A stretch of 6,538 nucleotides of DNA from Bacillota bacterium (GTDB lineage Bacteria; Bacillota; Clostridia; Peptostreptococcales; Anaerovoracaceae). The notes under the pieces are model-generated. The model saw nothing but the letters and a program-made list of their open reading frames with translations, was not told where the DNA came from and did no database searches. The position numbers and the translations under genes were made by a program. This document shows positions 5,666-6,538 of this stretch, piece after piece. How positions within the stretch are numbered: position 1 is the first letter of the stretch; each line of letters starts with the position of its first letter. The DNA lies in NCBI GenBank assembly GCA_016286935.1, contig JAEEUO010000071.1, positions 1 to 6,538 of the forward strand, in the 5' to 3' direction.

Positions 5666-5698
5666 AAAGCGGATTTCGGCTGCGAGATCCGCTTTTTT
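5666..5698 (+). terminator. Intrinsic terminator after jag
   Basis: AAAGCGGAT (5666-5674) pairs with ATCCGCTTT (5687-5695). The stem can extend inward through a T-G wobble, T-A, C-G and G-C to a GCTG tetraloop, giving about 13 bp. Six T residues (5693-5698) follow or overlap the 3' arm. It lies 6 bases after the jag stop and should end the rpmH operon transcript, though some read-through into mnmE is possible. Confidence 0.93.
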
Positions 5699-5725
5699 AT
5701 CGCGAACGGAAAGGAAACGCTGACG

Positions 5726-6538
5726 ATGTACGCATCCGGCGACACGATCGCCGCCATTTCAACCGCATACGGAGAAGGAGCGATCGCGATCGTCCGCGTA
5801 TCGGGGCCGGAGGCAGCCTCCGTCCTGGCGAAGGTCTTCCGGCCGAAGCACGGAACGGGACCGGACCGCGCGCTGCGCTACGGATACGCCGTATCCGCGG
5901 ACGGTACGGTGATCGACGAGGTGCTCGCGGTCTTTATGAAGGGTCCCGCGACGTACACGGGCGAGGATCTGTGCGAGATCCAGTGCCACGGCGGAACGCA
6001 GTCGGCGCGGCGGATCCTCGCGGCCTGCCACGACGCGGGCTGCCGCTACGCGGAGCCGGGCGAATTCACGAAACTCGCGTTTCTGAACGGCCGTCTCGAT
6101 CTCGCGGAGGCGGAATCGGTCATCGATCTGATCGAGGCGGGCTCTTCCCGCGCCCACGAAGAGGCGCTCCGGAAGCTTTCGGGATCGCTCTCCGAAGAGA
6201 TCCGCGCGCTCCGGGAGGTGCTCGCGGACGAACTCGTCCTTCTCGCCGTGAATATGGACTATCCCGACGAGGATATTGAAATCGCAACGCTTGAGAAACT
6301 TCGCGAGGCGCTTCTGCCCGTCCGGGATCGCGTCGAACGGCTCGTCCGTTCGGCGGACGAGGGCAGGATCGTGCGCGACGGCATCTCCTGCGCGATCGTC
6401 GGCAGGCCGAACGTCGGCAAATCGTCGCTCCTCAACGCGTTTCTGCGCGAGGACCGCGCGATCGTGACCGATATCCCCGGCACGACGCGCGATACGATCG
6501 AGGAGGCCGTCTCCGTCGACGGCATCCTCGTCCGCTTC
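5726..6538 (+). CDS. mnmE: tRNA modification GTPase MnmE, N-terminal part (3' truncated by window edge)
   Basis: MnmE (TrmE), with MnmG, makes the 5-carboxymethylaminomethyl type modification on wobble U34 of certain tRNAs, using GTP and a folate one-carbon unit. The open frame covers 271 codons to the last base, out of about 455 expected. It begins [20 protein letters not shown], the standard N-terminus with a few extra residues, and the folate-binding domain runs to about residue 118, with CHGG and [18 protein letters not shown] helical region follows, then the G domain with P-loop GRPNVGKSS (226-234) and the G2 motif IPGTTRDT (250-257). The G3-G5 motifs and the C-terminal catalytic cysteine lie beyond the window. 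AGGA (5712-5715) stands 10 bases before the ATG. A terminator separates it from jag and no clear promoter was found in the 66-bp gap, so transcription comes from read-through or a promoter within jag. Confidence 0.96.
   Translation, partial: MYASGDTIAAISTAYGEGAIAIVRVSGPEAASVLAKVFRPKHGTGPDRALRYGYAVSADGTVIDEVLAVFMKGPATYTGEDLCEIQCHGGTQSARRILAACHDAGCRYAEPGEFTKLAFLNGRLDLAEAESVIDLIEAGSSRAHEEALRKLSGSLSEEIRALREVLADELVLLAVNMDYPDEDIEIATLEKLREALLPVRDRVERLVRSADEGRIVRDGISCAIVGRPNVGKSSLLNAFLREDRAIVTDIPGTTRDTIEEAVSVDGILVRF

Noticed and set aside
1..6538. CRISPR arrays, insertion sequences, tRNA/rRNA genes, phage or defence genes
   Set aside because: None seen: the window is filled by conserved housekeeping genes with short spacers, and no long repeats, transposase motifs or tRNA-like cloverleafs were noticed.

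Overview
The window carries the replication-initiation gene block and the adjoining ribosomal-protein/membrane-insertion block of a bacterial chromosome. In order, all on the + strand: the 3' part of dnaA, dnaN, recF, rpmH, rnpA, yidD, yidC, jag and the 5' part of mnmE. The gene set points to Bacillota (Firmicutes), most likely a Clostridia-like lineage of moderately high GC. The indicators are jag behind yidC, a short YidC (239 aa) without the large periplasmic domain of Proteobacteria, strong AGGAGG ribosome binding sites and a Bacillus-type DnaA C-terminus. The genus cannot be named from what is visible. Nothing suggests a plasmid, phage or genomic island.

Layout. Bases 2-598 encode the last 198 residues of DnaA. 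Bases 599-766 are an origin-like spacer with a perfect DnaA box directly followed by a second, degenerate one, a C6 run, a possible DnaA-trio tract and a short AT-rich stretch, plus a plausible dnaN promoter. dnaN (767-1876) and recF (1895-2992) follow closely. The S4-domain gene yaaA (rlbA), often found between them in Bacillota, is absent. Bases 2993-3247 are non-coding and contain a consensus sigma-A promoter (TTGACA, 18 bp, TATAAT) with phased direct repeats just upstream. Then comes a tight operon, rpmH-rnpA-yidD-yidC-jag, with stop/start overlaps at its first two junctions and a strong intrinsic terminator at 5666-5698. mnmE begins at 5726 and runs off the right edge.

How the genes work together. 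DnaA opens the origin, DnaN is the sliding clamp loaded at the new forks, and RecF acts at gaps behind them. rpmH makes a ribosomal protein and rnpA the protein subunit of RNase P. yidD and yidC support membrane protein insertion, jag is an RNA-binding partner gene of yidC, and mnmE modifies the tRNA wobble uridine. All genes point away from the putative origin, so they lie on the leading strand.

The most notable points are the collinear placement of the rpmH operon directly after recF (in many bacteria it lies on the other side of dnaA, divergently), the compact origin module in the dnaA-dnaN gap, the lack of a basic residue at the usual position in YidC's first core helix, and the phased repeats at the rpmH promoter. 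I see no undescribed defence, mobile or RNA system here; this is a core housekeeping region.
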